Part shown: positions 24,727 to 34,396 of the stretch, in pieces
How the letters are laid out: every line of letters starts with the position of its first letter
How positions within the stretch are numbered: the first letter of the stretch is position 1
DNA from: Qipengyuania aquimaris
Lineage (GTDB): Bacteria; Pseudomonadota; Alphaproteobacteria; Sphingomonadales; Sphingomonadaceae
Assembly (NCBI RefSeq): GCF_009827445.1
Contig: NZ_WTYI01000001.1
Location: forward strand, 1,750,381 to 1,814,380
Length of the DNA: 64,000 nucleotides
Reading direction: 5' to 3'
Translations under genes and position numbers: made by a program
The notes under the pieces: model-generated
What the model was told of the DNA's origin: nothing
Seen by the model: the letters and a program-made list of their open reading frames with translations, nothing else
Databases searched by the model: none

Positions 24727-26912
24727 CCGTACATTTCAAGCAAGACAAGCCGGACGACAGCAACCGCCTCGACGGGATGAAGCAAGGCGTACTCGGGAAG
24801 TCGATTCCCCGCGTCGAAGGCATGGCCAAGGTGACCGGCACCGCCCCCTATTCTGCCGAATATCCGATGACCGACTGCGCCGAAGGCGTGCTCGTCACTT
24901 CGACGATCACACGGGGCAACGTCGTCTCGATCGACAAGGATTCGGTGCTTTCGATGCCGGGCGTGCTTGCCGTGATCGACGATCCCGCGATGACCACCCG
25001 CGCCGCACAGGGCACCGCCGACGAGGCGCCGCAACAGGAACCGGGCACAATCTGTTACTGGGGCCAGCCCATCGCACTGGTCGTGGCGGAGACCTTCGAA
25101 CAGGCTCGCGATGCGGCGAAACATCTGCCTATCAAGTATCGCGAAGATCCCGGCGCCCCGCTCGATCCCCAAGCCGTCGAAGCGGAAGAGCAGGAGGATG
25201 AAACCGTCAGGCAGGGCGACCTCGATCACGCCATGGCGACTGCTGCCCACTCGGTGGACGTTACCTACACGACGAAGGGGCATGCCTCGGCGGCGATGGA
25301 ACCGCACGCTTCCATCGCGCAATGGGACGGCGACAAGCTGACCGTCTACGCTTCGCTACAGATGCTGAATTACAATATCAGCGAGCTCGCCGATGCGCTG
25401 GGGATGGAAGAGAAGAACGTCCGTCTCGTTTCGCGCTTCGTCGGGGGCGGATTCGGGTCGAAACTTGGCGTCAGCGAAGACGTTGTCGCGGCTGCCATCG
25501 CATCCAAGGAGGTCGGACGACCGGTCCGGATCGTCATGTCCCGGCAACAGGTGTTCCAATGCGTAATGCGCAGGTCCGAGACGACACAGCGCCTGCGGCT
25601 GGCGGCCGATCAGAGCGGCAAGCTGATCGGCTTCGGCCATCACGCACTCGTCTCCAACTTGCCCGGAGAAACTTTTGCAGAGCCGGTCCTGCAATCCTCG
25701 CACTTCCTTTATGGCGGCGAGAACCGTGACCTGATGCTCGAAGTCGCGCGGATTCACCGCATGACCGCGGGATCGGTCAGGGCGCCGGGCGAGGCGGTCG
25801 GCATGCCCGCGCTCGAAGGGGCCATGGATGTGCTGGCCGAGAAAGCGGGTATCGACCCGGTCGAACTGCGCCTGAAGAACATTCCCGAAGAAGACCCGGA
25901 AGAGGGCCTGCCCTTCTCGTCACACAAGCTGGCCGAATGCCTCAGGCTGGGGGCCGAAGCGTTCGGTTGGGACAGCGGACCCCGAAGCCCGCGCCACACT
26001 TGCGAGGGCGAATGGTGGGTCGGCACCGGCATGGCGAGCGCCGCACGCGTCCACAATATCGCCGAGGCCAAGGCACGCGTCACGCTCAAAGCCGACGGCA
26101 GTGCGCTCGTCGAGACGGACATGACCGATATCGGCACGGGGACCTACACGATCCTCGCCCAGCTTGCCGGTGAAATGCTGGGCCTCGATCCGGCCCAAGT
26201 GCTGGTCGAATTGGGCGATACGAAGCATCCGCGCGGGCCCGGATCGGGCGGCAGCTGGGGTGCGGCTTCCATCGGATCGGCGGTTTACATCGCGTGCAAG
26301 GCGATCCGCGAAGAACTCGGCCAGCGCCTCGGTGTGGGTGAAACCGAACTCGAACTGAAAGACGGGGAAGCCGCCTCAGGAGAAAGCCTGGTCTCGTTGC
26401 TCGATGGCAACGACTTGTCCCGCGAAGGGCATTACGAGCCGGGCGACATCAAAGACGATTTCACCGCCTCGGGCTTTGGCGCATTCTTTGCGCAGGTCAG
26501 GGTGAACCGTTTCACGGGCGAAACCCGCGTCGACCGGATGCTGGGTGCGTTCGGATTCGGCCGCGTGCTAAACCACAAGACCGCCCGCTCTCAGTGCCTT
26601 GGCGGAATTACCTGGAGCATCGGTGTGGCCCTGACCGAAGCGCTGGAATTCGATCCGCACGAAGGGCACCTCGTGAACTGCGACCTCGCCGAATATCACG
26701 TGCCGGTCCATCGCGACGTACCCGATCTCGAAGTCGTACTCGTGGAAGAGCGCGATCCGGCGGCCAGCCCGATCCAGGCGAAAGGCATTGGCGAACTCGG
26801 CATGTGCGGCGGGGCCGCTGCGATTGCCAATGCGATCTACAACGCTTCTGGCGCGCGCATCTTCGATTATCCGATGACACCCGACCGCATTCTCGCGGCG
26901 ATGCCGGACTGA
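24723..26912 (+). CDS. Molybdopterin-binding large subunit of the xanthine dehydrogenase-family enzyme (PaoC/YagR-like)
   Basis: This 729-residue catalytic subunit has the N-terminal aldehyde oxidase a/b hammerhead domain (GKSIPRVEGMAKVTGTAPYSAEY). The Mo cofactor domains include VSRFVGGGFGSKLG, SVRAPGEAVGMPALEGAMD and, at the C-terminus, PIQAKGIGELGMCGGAAAIANAIYNA. The last motif contains the conserved Glu expected to act as base. The family oxidises aldehydes or N-heterocycles. PaoABC-like composition suggests an aldehyde substrate, but the sequence does not settle it. The stop overlaps the XdhC start by one base. Confidence 0.92.
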   Translation: MTVHFKQDKPDDSNRLDGMKQGVLGKSIPRVEGMAKVTGTAPYSAEYPMTDCAEGVLVTSTITRGNVVSIDKDSVLSMPGVLAVIDDPAMTTRAAQGTADEAPQQEPGTICYWGQPIALVVAETFEQARDAAKHLPIKYREDPGAPLDPQAVEAEEQEDETVRQGDLDHAMATAAHSVDVTYTTKGHASAAMEPHASIAQWDGDKLTVYASLQMLNYNISELADALGMEEKNVRLVSRFVGGGFGSKLGVSEDVVAAAIASKEVGRPVRIVMSRQQVFQCVMRRSETTQRLRLAADQSGKLIGFGHHALVSNLPGETFAEPVLQSSHFLYGGENRDLMLEVARIHRMTAGSVRAPGEAVGMPALEGAMDVLAEKAGIDPVELRLKNIPEEDPEEGLPFSSHKLAECLRLGAEAFGWDSGPRSPRHTCEGEWWVGTGMASAARVHNIAEAKARVTLKADGSALVETDMTDIGTGTYTILAQLAGEMLGLDPAQVLVELGDTKHPRGPGSGGSWGAASIGSAVYIACKAIREELGQRLGVGETELELKDGEAASGESLVSLLDGNDLSREGHYEPGDIKDDFTASGFGAFFAQVRVNRFTGETRVDRMLGAFGFGRVLNHKTARSQCLGGITWSIGVALTEALEFDPHEGHLVNCDLAEYHVPVHRDVPDLEVVLVEERDPAASPIQAKGIGELGMCGGAAAIANAIYNASGARIFDYPMTPDRILAAMPD

Positions 26913-27763
26913 TGCTCGACCAGCTGGTCGCGATTGCCCCCCGCAGCGCCGATCATGCGGCGCTGGCCGCGGCGTGCGAAGCGGGCGTAGGCCTTTGCAC
27001 CATCGTCGGGATCGAGGGGAGTTTTTCCCGCAGGATAGGCGCGCAGCTGGCGGTCCTGCCCGACGGTTCGACCATCGGCAGTCTGTCCGACGGATGCCTC
27101 GAAGCGCAGCTTGCCGCAGACATCCGCGAACTCTCGAAACCTGCGCTCATCCGCTACGGAGCCGGGTCAGACACAATCGACTTCCGCCTGCCGTGCGGCG
27201 GCGGCCTCGACATCCTTCTTGAACCGGCCCCCGGGCGCTCGGCTTGCCGCGAGGCCATGACGAGGCTCGGTCGCCGTGTTCCTGCGAGCATAGCTTTGCC
27301 TGAAAACGAGCTTCTTGCCGAGCGCCGCTACCTGCCTTCGCTACGCATTGCCGCCTTCGGTGAAGGGCCCGAGCTGGAATATCTCTCTGCCTTGGCAATG
27401 GCGCTCGGGATCGACGTCACGGCGTATGACAAGTCCGTTCTCAGTCTCGGGCAAGAGACAAAGGACTTCAGGCCCGATCGCTGGACAGCCTGCCTTTTCC
27501 TGTTCCACGATCACGAATGGGAATTTCCGCTCCTCGAACAGGTGCTGTCATCAGAGGCCTTCTACATCGGCGCGCAAGGGGGCGAAAAGGCCCGCATCAC
27601 GCGAACTCTCGGCTTGGCGGGAAGAGGTCTGACGGAAGAAGCGATTGCTCGCATTCGCAGCCCACTGGGGCTCATCCCGTCCTGCAAGACGCCGCGGGCT
27701 CTCGCTCTTTCCGCGCTCGCGGAAGTCGTTTCAGAGTACGAAAGACTACATGACACCGCTTGA
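26912..27763 (+). CDS. XdhC-family molybdenum cofactor maturation protein
   Basis: The product has 283 residues from ATG 26912, immediately on the previous stop (TGATG); the frame is open far upstream but only across the large-subunit gene. The XdhC N-terminal domain carries VGIEGSFSRRIGAQLAVLPDG and GSLSDGCLEAQLA. The C-terminal Rossmann-like domain ends with YIGAQGGEKARI and RIRSPLGLIPSCKTPRALALSALAEV. XdhC-type proteins bind and sulfurate the Mo cofactor and insert it into the partner hydroxylase, here encoded just upstream. The gene overlaps the MocA-like gene by 14 bases. Confidence 0.92.
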   Translation: MLDQLVAIAPRSADHAALAAACEAGVGLCTIVGIEGSFSRRIGAQLAVLPDGSTIGSLSDGCLEAQLAADIRELSKPALIRYGAGSDTIDFRLPCGGGLDILLEPAPGRSACREAMTRLGRRVPASIALPENELLAERRYLPSLRIAAFGEGPELEYLSALAMALGIDVTAYDKSVLSLGQETKDFRPDRWTACLFLFHDHEWEFPLLEQVLSSEAFYIGAQGGEKARITRTLGLAGRGLTEEAIARIRSPLGLIPSCKTPRALALSALAEVVSEYERLHDTA

Positions 27764-28313
27764 TCCCGGCACCGCGCTGATCCTTTTGGCCGCCGGGCGC
27801 AGCGAGAGGTTTGGCGGCGACAAGCTTGCGGCCGACTACAGGGGCAGACAGCTGTGGACTTGGGCTGCAAGGGCTGCCGAAAAAGCAGGCTTTCAGCATC
27901 TTTACATCGTGATGGCGCCGCATAGTTCGATCGCACCGGACGCCCGGTGGAATCGGGTGCTAAATGCCGAGGCCGAGCGAGGCATGGGCACCTCGATCGC
28001 GGCCGGGCTTGCGGCTGCACAGGCGCATGACCGCGTGGTGATTGCCCTTGCGGATATGCCCAGGGTTACAGCGTCGCACCTGCGCATGCTCGCTCAAGCG
28101 AGCGGACCGCTTTTCACCCGACAGTCCGACGGCAAGGCTGGATGCCCCGCTGCCTTCGACAGCGCCTCCTTCGCAGAACTTCGCGAACTCGACGGCGACC
28201 GCGGAGCGCGCATCCTGGCGGGGCCCGACGTCAATTTGGTGGAGCCGGCGGCCGCCGATATGCTCGTCGATATCGATCGCAGAAGCGAACTGGATGCCGA
28301 AAACGCGCGCTGA
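27750..28313 (+). CDS. MobA-like nucleotidyltransferase (molybdenum cofactor cytidylyltransferase type)
   Basis: The product has 187 residues from ATG 27750. The nucleotidyltransferase motif LLAAGRSERFGGDKL and the metal-binding ALADMPRVTASHL are present, with AFDSASFAEL near the end. It is the size and type of MocA, which attaches CMP to molybdopterin to give MCD, the cofactor form used by PaoABC-like enzymes. It overlaps XdhC by 14 bases and ends the operon. MobA (GMP transfer) is the alternative; the operon context favours MocA. Confidence 0.88.
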   Translation: MTPLDPGTALILLAAGRSERFGGDKLAADYRGRQLWTWAARAAEKAGFQHLYIVMAPHSSIAPDARWNRVLNAEAERGMGTSIAAGLAAAQAHDRVVIALADMPRVTASHLRMLAQASGPLFTRQSDGKAGCPAAFDSASFAELRELDGDRGARILAGPDVNLVEPAAADMLVDIDRRSELDAENAR

Positions 28314-28319
28314 CAACAA

Positions 28320-29642
28320 TCAGGCGCTAGTGGCTCCAGCCTCCGCCGCAGGCCGATGCGGTAACTGCTTCTCCAGGCATTTGGCGGCGCGCCAGTAGCA
28401 GAAGATGGCCACGGGAGTTGCGCAAGCGATGACGAACAGCGCCTGGCGCAGCGATTCCTGACCGTATTCGGGCGCGAAATAGTCCGAGAGGACGCCCACC
28501 ATGGTCGGTCCCAGGCCAAGCCCGATGAGGTTGATGACGAGAAGCGTGATTGCAGCCCAGACAGCGCGCATGCGCAGCGGTGCGAGCGTCTGGATCAGCG
28601 CGAAGGTCGGGCCGAGATAACAGGACTGGAACAGGACCGCGATGAAGTAGACGCCGACCGCAAGCGGGGCGCTGTCGGCAACGTAGAACCAGATTAGGAA
28701 CGGCAGGGCGATGGTCTTGAGTGCAGCGACCATCAGCGGCTGTGCCTTCAGCCCGTATTTCTCCGACAGGCGATTGGCGAGCCAGCCGCTGCCCAGCCCG
28801 CTCGCAACCCCGGCGATCGCGAGCAAGGGCGCAACGATATTGCCGACCTGAAGGGTATTGAGACCGAATGACCGGATCAGGTAGGCCGGGGTCCAGCCGG
28901 TCAGCGCATAGCCGATCATCGAGGTTATCGTGACGCCTGCGACCAGCCAGACGGCCGCTGCATTGCCGAAGATCGACCGGAAGCCTGCTCCGATTGAGGG
29001 GGTTTGCGTCTCCTCGACAGCACCCGGCTCGGCGCGGCGCATCGGCTCGGTCGCGAACAGCTTGACGATGACGGCAAGGATAACGCCGGGCAAGCCGATA
29101 GCTATGAAGGCGACACGCCAGTCAAAGAAATACGTCAGATTGCCGCCAAAGATCTGGCCGGCAGCGGCTCCCAAGGTCACACCAAGGGAATAGATCGACA
29201 GGGCGAGTGCGCGCTTTTCCGCCGGATATAGGTCCGCGATAATCGAATGGCTGGGCGGGGAAGAGCCCGCCTCGCCGATCCCCACGCCGATGCGCGCAAG
29301 CAGCAGGTGCACGAAGTTCTGCGCCAGTCCGCAGGCGGCGGTCATGCCGCTCCACAAGGCCAGCGCGATGGAGATGATGTTGACCCGGTTCATCCGGTCC
29401 GCAAGCGCTGCGACCGGGATGCCGAGGGTGGCATAGAACAAGGCGAAAGCCAGGCCGGACAGCAGGCCCAGCTGGGTGTCGTTCAGCAGCAAATCCGCCT
29501 TGATATCCTCCAGCAGGATGGCGAGGATCTGCCGGTCCATGTAGCTGAAGAAATAGGTGACGGTCAGGAGGAATAGCGTCACCCGCCGCGCATGCGGGCT
29601 CACCGTGTCCGCGCCTTGGGCGGGAGCTTGTGCTGTAGTCAT
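28320..29642 (-). CDS. MFS transporter, spinster-type
   Basis: This transporter has 440 residues and twelve predicted helices. I start at ATG 29642; a TTG one codon upstream is an alternative. Helix 1 (LTVTYFFSYMDRQILAILLEDIKADL) and the loop GIPVAALADRMNRV are typical of the spinster/AAHS-like MFS group common in sphingomonads, as is GVGIGEAGSSPPSHSIIADLYP. The gene is downstream of a TonB-dependent receptor on the same strand, separated by a hairpin. Together they could move one compound across both membranes. The substrate is unknown. Confidence 0.9.
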   Translation of the reverse strand: MTTAQAPAQGADTVSPHARRVTLFLLTVTYFFSYMDRQILAILLEDIKADLLLNDTQLGLLSGLAFALFYATLGIPVAALADRMNRVNIISIALALWSGMTAACGLAQNFVHLLLARIGVGIGEAGSSPPSHSIIADLYPAEKRALALSIYSLGVTLGAAAGQIFGGNLTYFFDWRVAFIAIGLPGVILAVIVKLFATEPMRRAEPGAVEETQTPSIGAGFRSIFGNAAAVWLVAGVTITSMIGYALTGWTPAYLIRSFGLNTLQVGNIVAPLLAIAGVASGLGSGWLANRLSEKYGLKAQPLMVAALKTIALPFLIWFYVADSAPLAVGVYFIAVLFQSCYLGPTFALIQTLAPLRMRAVWAAITLLVINLIGLGLGPTMVGVLSDYFAPEYGQESLRQALFVIACATPVAIFCYWRAAKCLEKQLPHRPAAEAGATSA

Positions 29643-29663
29643 CAAATGTCCTGAAAATAATCA

Positions 29664-29688
29664 GGGCGGGACGGACCTTGGCCCGCCC
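29664..29688 (-). terminator. Stem-loop between TonB receptor and MFS genes
   Basis: GGGCGGG (29664-29670) pairs with CCCGCCC (29682-29688) around an 11-base loop. On the minus strand it follows the receptor stop by about 17 bases and is followed by a TTATTTTC stretch. It could terminate most receptor transcripts while letting some continue into the MFS gene at 29642, or act as an mRNA 3' stabiliser. Confidence 0.5.
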
Positions 29689-29705
29689 CGCCCGTGAAGC
29701 ACGGC

Positions 29706-32669
29706 TCAGAAGCGGGTACGGAGCCCGATCCTGTAGTTGCGACCGATCGCGTTACCGATGAACGGATTGTAGCCGAGCGGCAGCTGCGCTTCAGCAGGCT
29801 CCGCATCGGTGAAGTTCTCGATAGCACCTTGCAGTTCGACCTCGGCACCCGCCAGATCGAGCTGGAGGGTCACCGCAATATCATGCTGCGTATAAGAGCC
29901 GCTTTCGATGCCGAAATCGGTCGGCCCCTGCGAAGTCTGGAAGCAGGGATCGCGGTTGATGCAACGGTCGTCGAACACCCCGTCGATATGGGTCACGGAG
30001 TAGCGAACGTTGAGCATGTCCCAATTGAGGTTCGCATATCCGTTGGCGCGCCATTCGGGCACGGTGTTCGGGTCGCGGAAGTAATTTCCGAAGCCGACCG
30101 CGTCATAGGACTCCTGCACCACGATGCCCTGGACTTCGAAGTCGTCGAATTCGTAGCCAAGGTTGTAGACCGCGTTGCCCCCGAAGGAGAACATCGCTTC
30201 GCCGAACGGCACATCGACATTCAGGGCGAAATCGAGACCAGAGATATCGACGTCCGGACCGTTCACGAAGTCCGTCCGTACACGGCTGATGTCGAGACCG
30301 GTGGTCGTGCCCTGGATACATTCATTGTTACTGAAGGTGATCAGGCCGGCGAGCGGGCTGGAGCAGTCGACCGGATCGTTGCCGGTGGTCTGGCCATTGG
30401 CCACCAGGCTGGCGATGGCGTCACCCGGCGTGGTTGTGATGCGGTCCTTCAGGTTGATCGCCCAATAGTCGGCGCTGAAGGTCAGGCTTGCCTCACCGAG
30501 CGGTACGTTGAAAATCACGCCCGCATTGTAGGTCAGTGCCGTTTCTGGGCCCAGGTCCGTCGGATTTCCGAACACGTCAAGCGACTTGTAGTTGCCGCCC
30601 GCTGCGGTGAAGCCTTGGAGCTGGGTAACCGAGTTCGGAGCAACGTTGATCGCCAGCGGTCCACGGAATGTCGTACCGATTGAACCACGCAGGGTCAGCC
30701 AGTCGGTCGCCTCGAAACGGATCGAACCCTTGGGATTGATCGTCGAACCGATGGGGCTGCCGTAATCCTCGAAGCGGATTGCGCCTGTCAGCTCGAGGCG
30801 ATCCGTGACCGGAGCGTTGACCTCCGCGAAGAGCGCGTAGACATCCTGCGAAAGCCTCGCCGGACGGAAGCCGCCGAGGAAGATGAAGGGACCAACCCCT
30901 TCGGTCGTCGTCCCCACGCAGCTCTGGTCGCCTTCGATGAAGCAGGGATTGATGTCGAGATTGGACTCGTCGTTGATCGGGTCGGTGCGGTAGTCGTTCT
31001 TGCGATATTGAGCGCCCACTGCGAAGGCCAGCGGTCCGCCGCCCAGCTCGACACCGGTTGGGCCGGAAAGGACGGCATCGAACACGACCTGCACTTCCTC
31101 TTCGACCGTGCCGTTGCGCACTTGCAACCAACGGACCAGATCTTCGGAGTTTTCAGCGCCGGGTACATAGAACGGGTTGCTGATGTCCAGCGCCGGATTG
31201 CTGGGACCGGCATTCACAAATGGATTGAAGTATTCGCAGCCATTCGAGCCTGGTGTGGTACCCGTGCAGTCCGCCCCGCCGAAGCCATTTAGGGCGGCTT
31301 GGAGGCGCGAACCGATAATTCCGGGCGCGAATGCCTCGCGTTTGGATTCCCAGAACGTCCCGTCGATCTCGAAGACCAAGTCGTTGCCGAGCTCGAAATC
31401 GAAGCCCCCGGTGATGCGCCACGCTTCGTTCTTTGCGCCGCCAGTGCCTGCGCCGCGATCGGGATCGAGCGGGTTACCCAGGTACCCGAACGGGCGGAAC
31501 AGCACGTTCGTCACTCTCACGATCGGATTGGTCGGAGAGGATTGTGGGAGACCGACCTGATCGAGAAATGCCGAAACTCCGGGGTTGGACGGCGAGGTGG
31601 TGAACGCCGACTGGAACCCCGAGCCGTTCGGGCCCTGAGTAGGAGGAAAGGCTGGCGAATAATTGAGCGATTCAAGATCGCTTTTCGCCCACAGAGCATC
31701 GGTCTGGAAAGTGACCGTGTCGCTCAGCGGTGCCGTGAACTGGGCAAAGACCTGATAGCGATCTTCGTCCTCGACAAGGTTGTCATACGGGACATAGGTG
31801 AAGCGGCAGAGAGCGCCGTCCTGGAACCCGCCAAGATCGTTACATCCCCGGTCAGGCCGCACTTGCGTATCGACATCACCCGTAGCGGTGTCGAAATAGG
31901 ATACCGCAACCAGGCCGGGTGTCGAAAGCGCGGAGTAAGCCGACGGGTTAGTGGCGTAGCCGACGTTGATGTAATCGCGTGCGGTGGTGGCAAGTTCCGA
32001 GCGATGCTGCCAGCCGGCGCCAACGACGAGATTGGCGTCGCCGAGCTCGAAGCCGGCGAGGGCGCTCATGCTGTAATTGCCGTCCGAGCCATCTACGAAA
32101 TTGTAGTCGCCCTGTAGCTCGACGCCTGTGAACCTGCTGCGCGTGATGAAGTTGGCCACCCCGGCGATGGCGTCAGAACCATAGGTCGAACCGGCACCGT
32201 CCTTCAGGATTTCCACGCGTTCGAGCGCGAAGAGAGGAATAAGCTGCGTATCAACGAAGCCTGCACCCGGCGTCAGGATAGTACGCTTGCCATTCATGAG
32301 CACCAGCGTGCGCGTCGCACCAAGTCCGCGAAGGTTGATCGAACCGACGCCCTGGAAGCCCTGCGCATCGGTGCTGAATTGGTTGGAGTCGCCGAGAACG
32401 GCGCCTACCGACGGGAGATCCTTGATGAACTCGAGCGGGCTGTCGACGCCCTGCTTGCGGAGATCGTCGGCAGTGAAAACATCGACCGGCAGCGCTGCAT
32501 CTTCGGGAGTGCCGCGGATAAGGGAGCCCGTGACGACGATCGTATTCGTTGCTGGCTCTTCAGCGCCTGCCTGCTCCGCTTCGGCCTGAGCGAAGGCGAC
32601 GCCAGGACATGCAAGCAGCCCGACGCAAAGTGCGGTCCGGCCGATCGTCGCATTCAGTCGATTTCTCAT
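29706..32669 (-). CDS. TonB-dependent receptor
   Basis: This outer-membrane receptor has 987 residues from ATG 32669, preceded by GGGGAGAG; the frame extends upstream to 32798 without a secretion signal. The signal peptide ends near PGVAFAQA. TNTIVVTGSLIRGTPEDAALPV begins the plug, followed by INLRGLGATRTLVLMNGKR and VEILKDGAGSTYGSDAIAGVANFI. This is the RGLG/GSDAIAGVVN class that is abundant in sphingomonads and often linked to aromatic, steroid or complex carbohydrate substrates. The barrel ends with YRIGLRTRF. It is flanked by an MFS transporter and a double TetR regulator, suggesting a small uptake regulon. Confidence 0.93.
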   Translation of the reverse strand: MRNRLNATIGRTALCVGLLACPGVAFAQAEAEQAGAEEPATNTIVVTGSLIRGTPEDAALPVDVFTADDLRKQGVDSPLEFIKDLPSVGAVLGDSNQFSTDAQGFQGVGSINLRGLGATRTLVLMNGKRTILTPGAGFVDTQLIPLFALERVEILKDGAGSTYGSDAIAGVANFITRSRFTGVELQGDYNFVDGSDGNYSMSALAGFELGDANLVVGAGWQHRSELATTARDYINVGYATNPSAYSALSTPGLVAVSYFDTATGDVDTQVRPDRGCNDLGGFQDGALCRFTYVPYDNLVEDEDRYQVFAQFTAPLSDTVTFQTDALWAKSDLESLNYSPAFPPTQGPNGSGFQSAFTTSPSNPGVSAFLDQVGLPQSSPTNPIVRVTNVLFRPFGYLGNPLDPDRGAGTGGAKNEAWRITGGFDFELGNDLVFEIDGTFWESKREAFAPGIIGSRLQAALNGFGGADCTGTTPGSNGCEYFNPFVNAGPSNPALDISNPFYVPGAENSEDLVRWLQVRNGTVEEEVQVVFDAVLSGPTGVELGGGPLAFAVGAQYRKNDYRTDPINDESNLDINPCFIEGDQSCVGTTTEGVGPFIFLGGFRPARLSQDVYALFAEVNAPVTDRLELTGAIRFEDYGSPIGSTINPKGSIRFEATDWLTLRGSIGTTFRGPLAINVAPNSVTQLQGFTAAGGNYKSLDVFGNPTDLGPETALTYNAGVIFNVPLGEASLTFSADYWAINLKDRITTTPGDAIASLVANGQTTGNDPVDCSSPLAGLITFSNNECIQGTTTGLDISRVRTDFVNGPDVDISGLDFALNVDVPFGEAMFSFGGNAVYNLGYEFDDFEVQGIVVQESYDAVGFGNYFRDPNTVPEWRANGYANLNWDMLNVRYSVTHIDGVFDDRCINRDPCFQTSQGPTDFGIESGSYTQHDIAVTLQLDLAGAEVELQGAIENFTDAEPAEAQLPLGYNPFIGNAIGRNYRIGLRTRF

Positions 32670-32864
32670 ATTCTCTCCCCGGGCAAAATTGACCACGCAA
32701 GGGAGAGCGAGGGATCGACAGGCGTCCTCTCGCCGATCGAACCGATTTCTGTTATTTGCCTCTCCCCGGCACCAGCATACTGCGGGTGGGAAAATCAAAA
32801 AACAAGCAGAATTTATCGCCTATAAGCTGGGTCGAAAGCAGGCGTTGCCAAACCACCACCGTAC

Positions 32865-34043
32865 CTAAATTGCGAAACCCCTGAAGAGGTGCTCCATGAC
32901 GAGGCCGATGTTTCGCTCGCTTGGCTCGCAGCGATACAAGCGCGCAAGGTCATAGGCAGCATTCGCGCTGACCGACACAAATTGGGCGGCAATGAAGGGA
33001 TCTACGTCCGTCGCCTGTCCACGCCTGTGCGCCGCGACCAGCTCGGCCACGAACCACCTGTCCAACGGTGCGGCCCTGCCAATGATGGACATTCGAAGGT
33101 CGCGCGGCAGGCCCGGCAATGCCGAGGACCGGATGATCGGCATTTCCTGGCGCATCTGGATGGAAATGATCGAACCCAGGACAGTCGCAATCCGGTCGAG
33201 CGGGTCGCAAAACCGCTCACTGGCTTCGCGCTGCAGCTGACTGACCCGCTCGTAGCTTTCTTCAAAGCATTGCTGGACCAGCGCGATCTTCTCCGAATTG
33301 TGATGGTAGAAACTGCCCTTGGTCAGGCCGAGCCTTGCCGCGATCTCGTCGATCGAAGTGCCCCGATAACCCCGTTCACAGACGAGCTGGGTCGCCGTCC
33401 GCAGAAAACCATCGACCCTTCCGTTCTCCGATGCGAGGTCAGATCCCTCACCAGCCATCATATCCCATTCGAAGGTAGCGCCGTCCTGCGCGATCCCGCC
33501 ACACAGCACACGCGCGAGATCGCTTGCCACCTTCGGAAATTCCCAATCGCTGAAGTGATCGATCCACGCGGGGATCCAGAACAGGTTCTCCAGCAATATC
33601 TGAGCCGGGAGAAAGCGCATCGCGTCGGGAATTTGGACATTATGCCTGGCAAACAGCTCGTTTGCCTGGACCATCACCTGCTCGAACCGCGCTCCCACAC
33701 GTGAGCGCCGCTCCTTGCTGAGTGTCCGGACCTCCCCGAACTGCGGCTTCCGGCTCGAGTAGCCCTCGGTTTCCTGTGCCCTGTGGTCGATTTCTATCCG
33801 GCAAAGGGTTTCGACGGCTTCTTCGAGGGATCGGCTGTCGCGAACCCGGTCGAATCCCTCGCCGACTTCCTCCAGCCGTTCCAGGTATATCGCCTCGGCC
33901 AGTGCTTCGCGGTTCTTGAAGTAATACCTCAGGCTCGATGGCTTGAGCCCGACCGTTGCGGCAATCTGGTTGAGGTCGAGATCGGCGACCCCGCCAACAG
34001 CGAGCGCTTCTGCCCCAGCCTGCAAGATCCGCGATCGTTTCAT
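32865..34043 (-). CDS. Regulator with two tandem TetR-type domains
   Basis: This 392-residue protein is twice the usual TetR length. The first DNA-binding domain lies at about residues 3-50 (LDLNQIAATVGLKPSSLRYYFKNREALAEAI). The second lies at about 211-258 (TSIDEIAARLGLTKGSFYHHNSEKIALV). Each is followed by its own helical ligand/dimer domain. The single continuous frame shows no frameshift, so this is a true fusion. It is encoded upstream of the TonB receptor and MFS genes on the same strand, about 195 bases from the receptor. A role in controlling them is likely by position but unproven. Confidence 0.9.
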   Translation of the reverse strand: MKRSRILQAGAEALAVGGVADLDLNQIAATVGLKPSSLRYYFKNREALAEAIYLERLEEVGEGFDRVRDSRSLEEAVETLCRIEIDHRAQETEGYSSRKPQFGEVRTLSKERRSRVGARFEQVMVQANELFARHNVQIPDAMRFLPAQILLENLFWIPAWIDHFSDWEFPKVASDLARVLCGGIAQDGATFEWDMMAGEGSDLASENGRVDGFLRTATQLVCERGYRGTSIDEIAARLGLTKGSFYHHNSEKIALVQQCFEESYERVSQLQREASERFCDPLDRIATVLGSIISIQMRQEMPIIRSSALPGLPRDLRMSIIGRAAPLDRWFVAELVAAHRRGQATDVDPFIAAQFVSVSANAAYDLARLYRCEPSERNIGLVMEHLFRGFAI

Positions 34044-34206
34044 CAGGGTCTTTTAGGTACGCGTGGCCGGAAGGCAAAGCCCATGGATACAGTCCGGCTC
34101 AAGCCCCACCTTCGAGGCGCGTGCTCGAACCCTCGCGATGACAGCATAGGCGAAAAGGAGCGCCCCATCATCGAAGCAGGCGAAAGGGTCGCGAGATTGG
34201 AGAAGG

Positions 34207-34283
<77 letters not shown>

Positions 34284-34396
34284 ACCACGAGGGCCACCTA
34301 GGCATGCTATCGCGGGTGGTCAAGCATGGTTTCACCTGTCATCAACTCAAGCGTAAGATTCGCCCCTAGACGGCAAGCAAATGGAACGAAAGCAGC

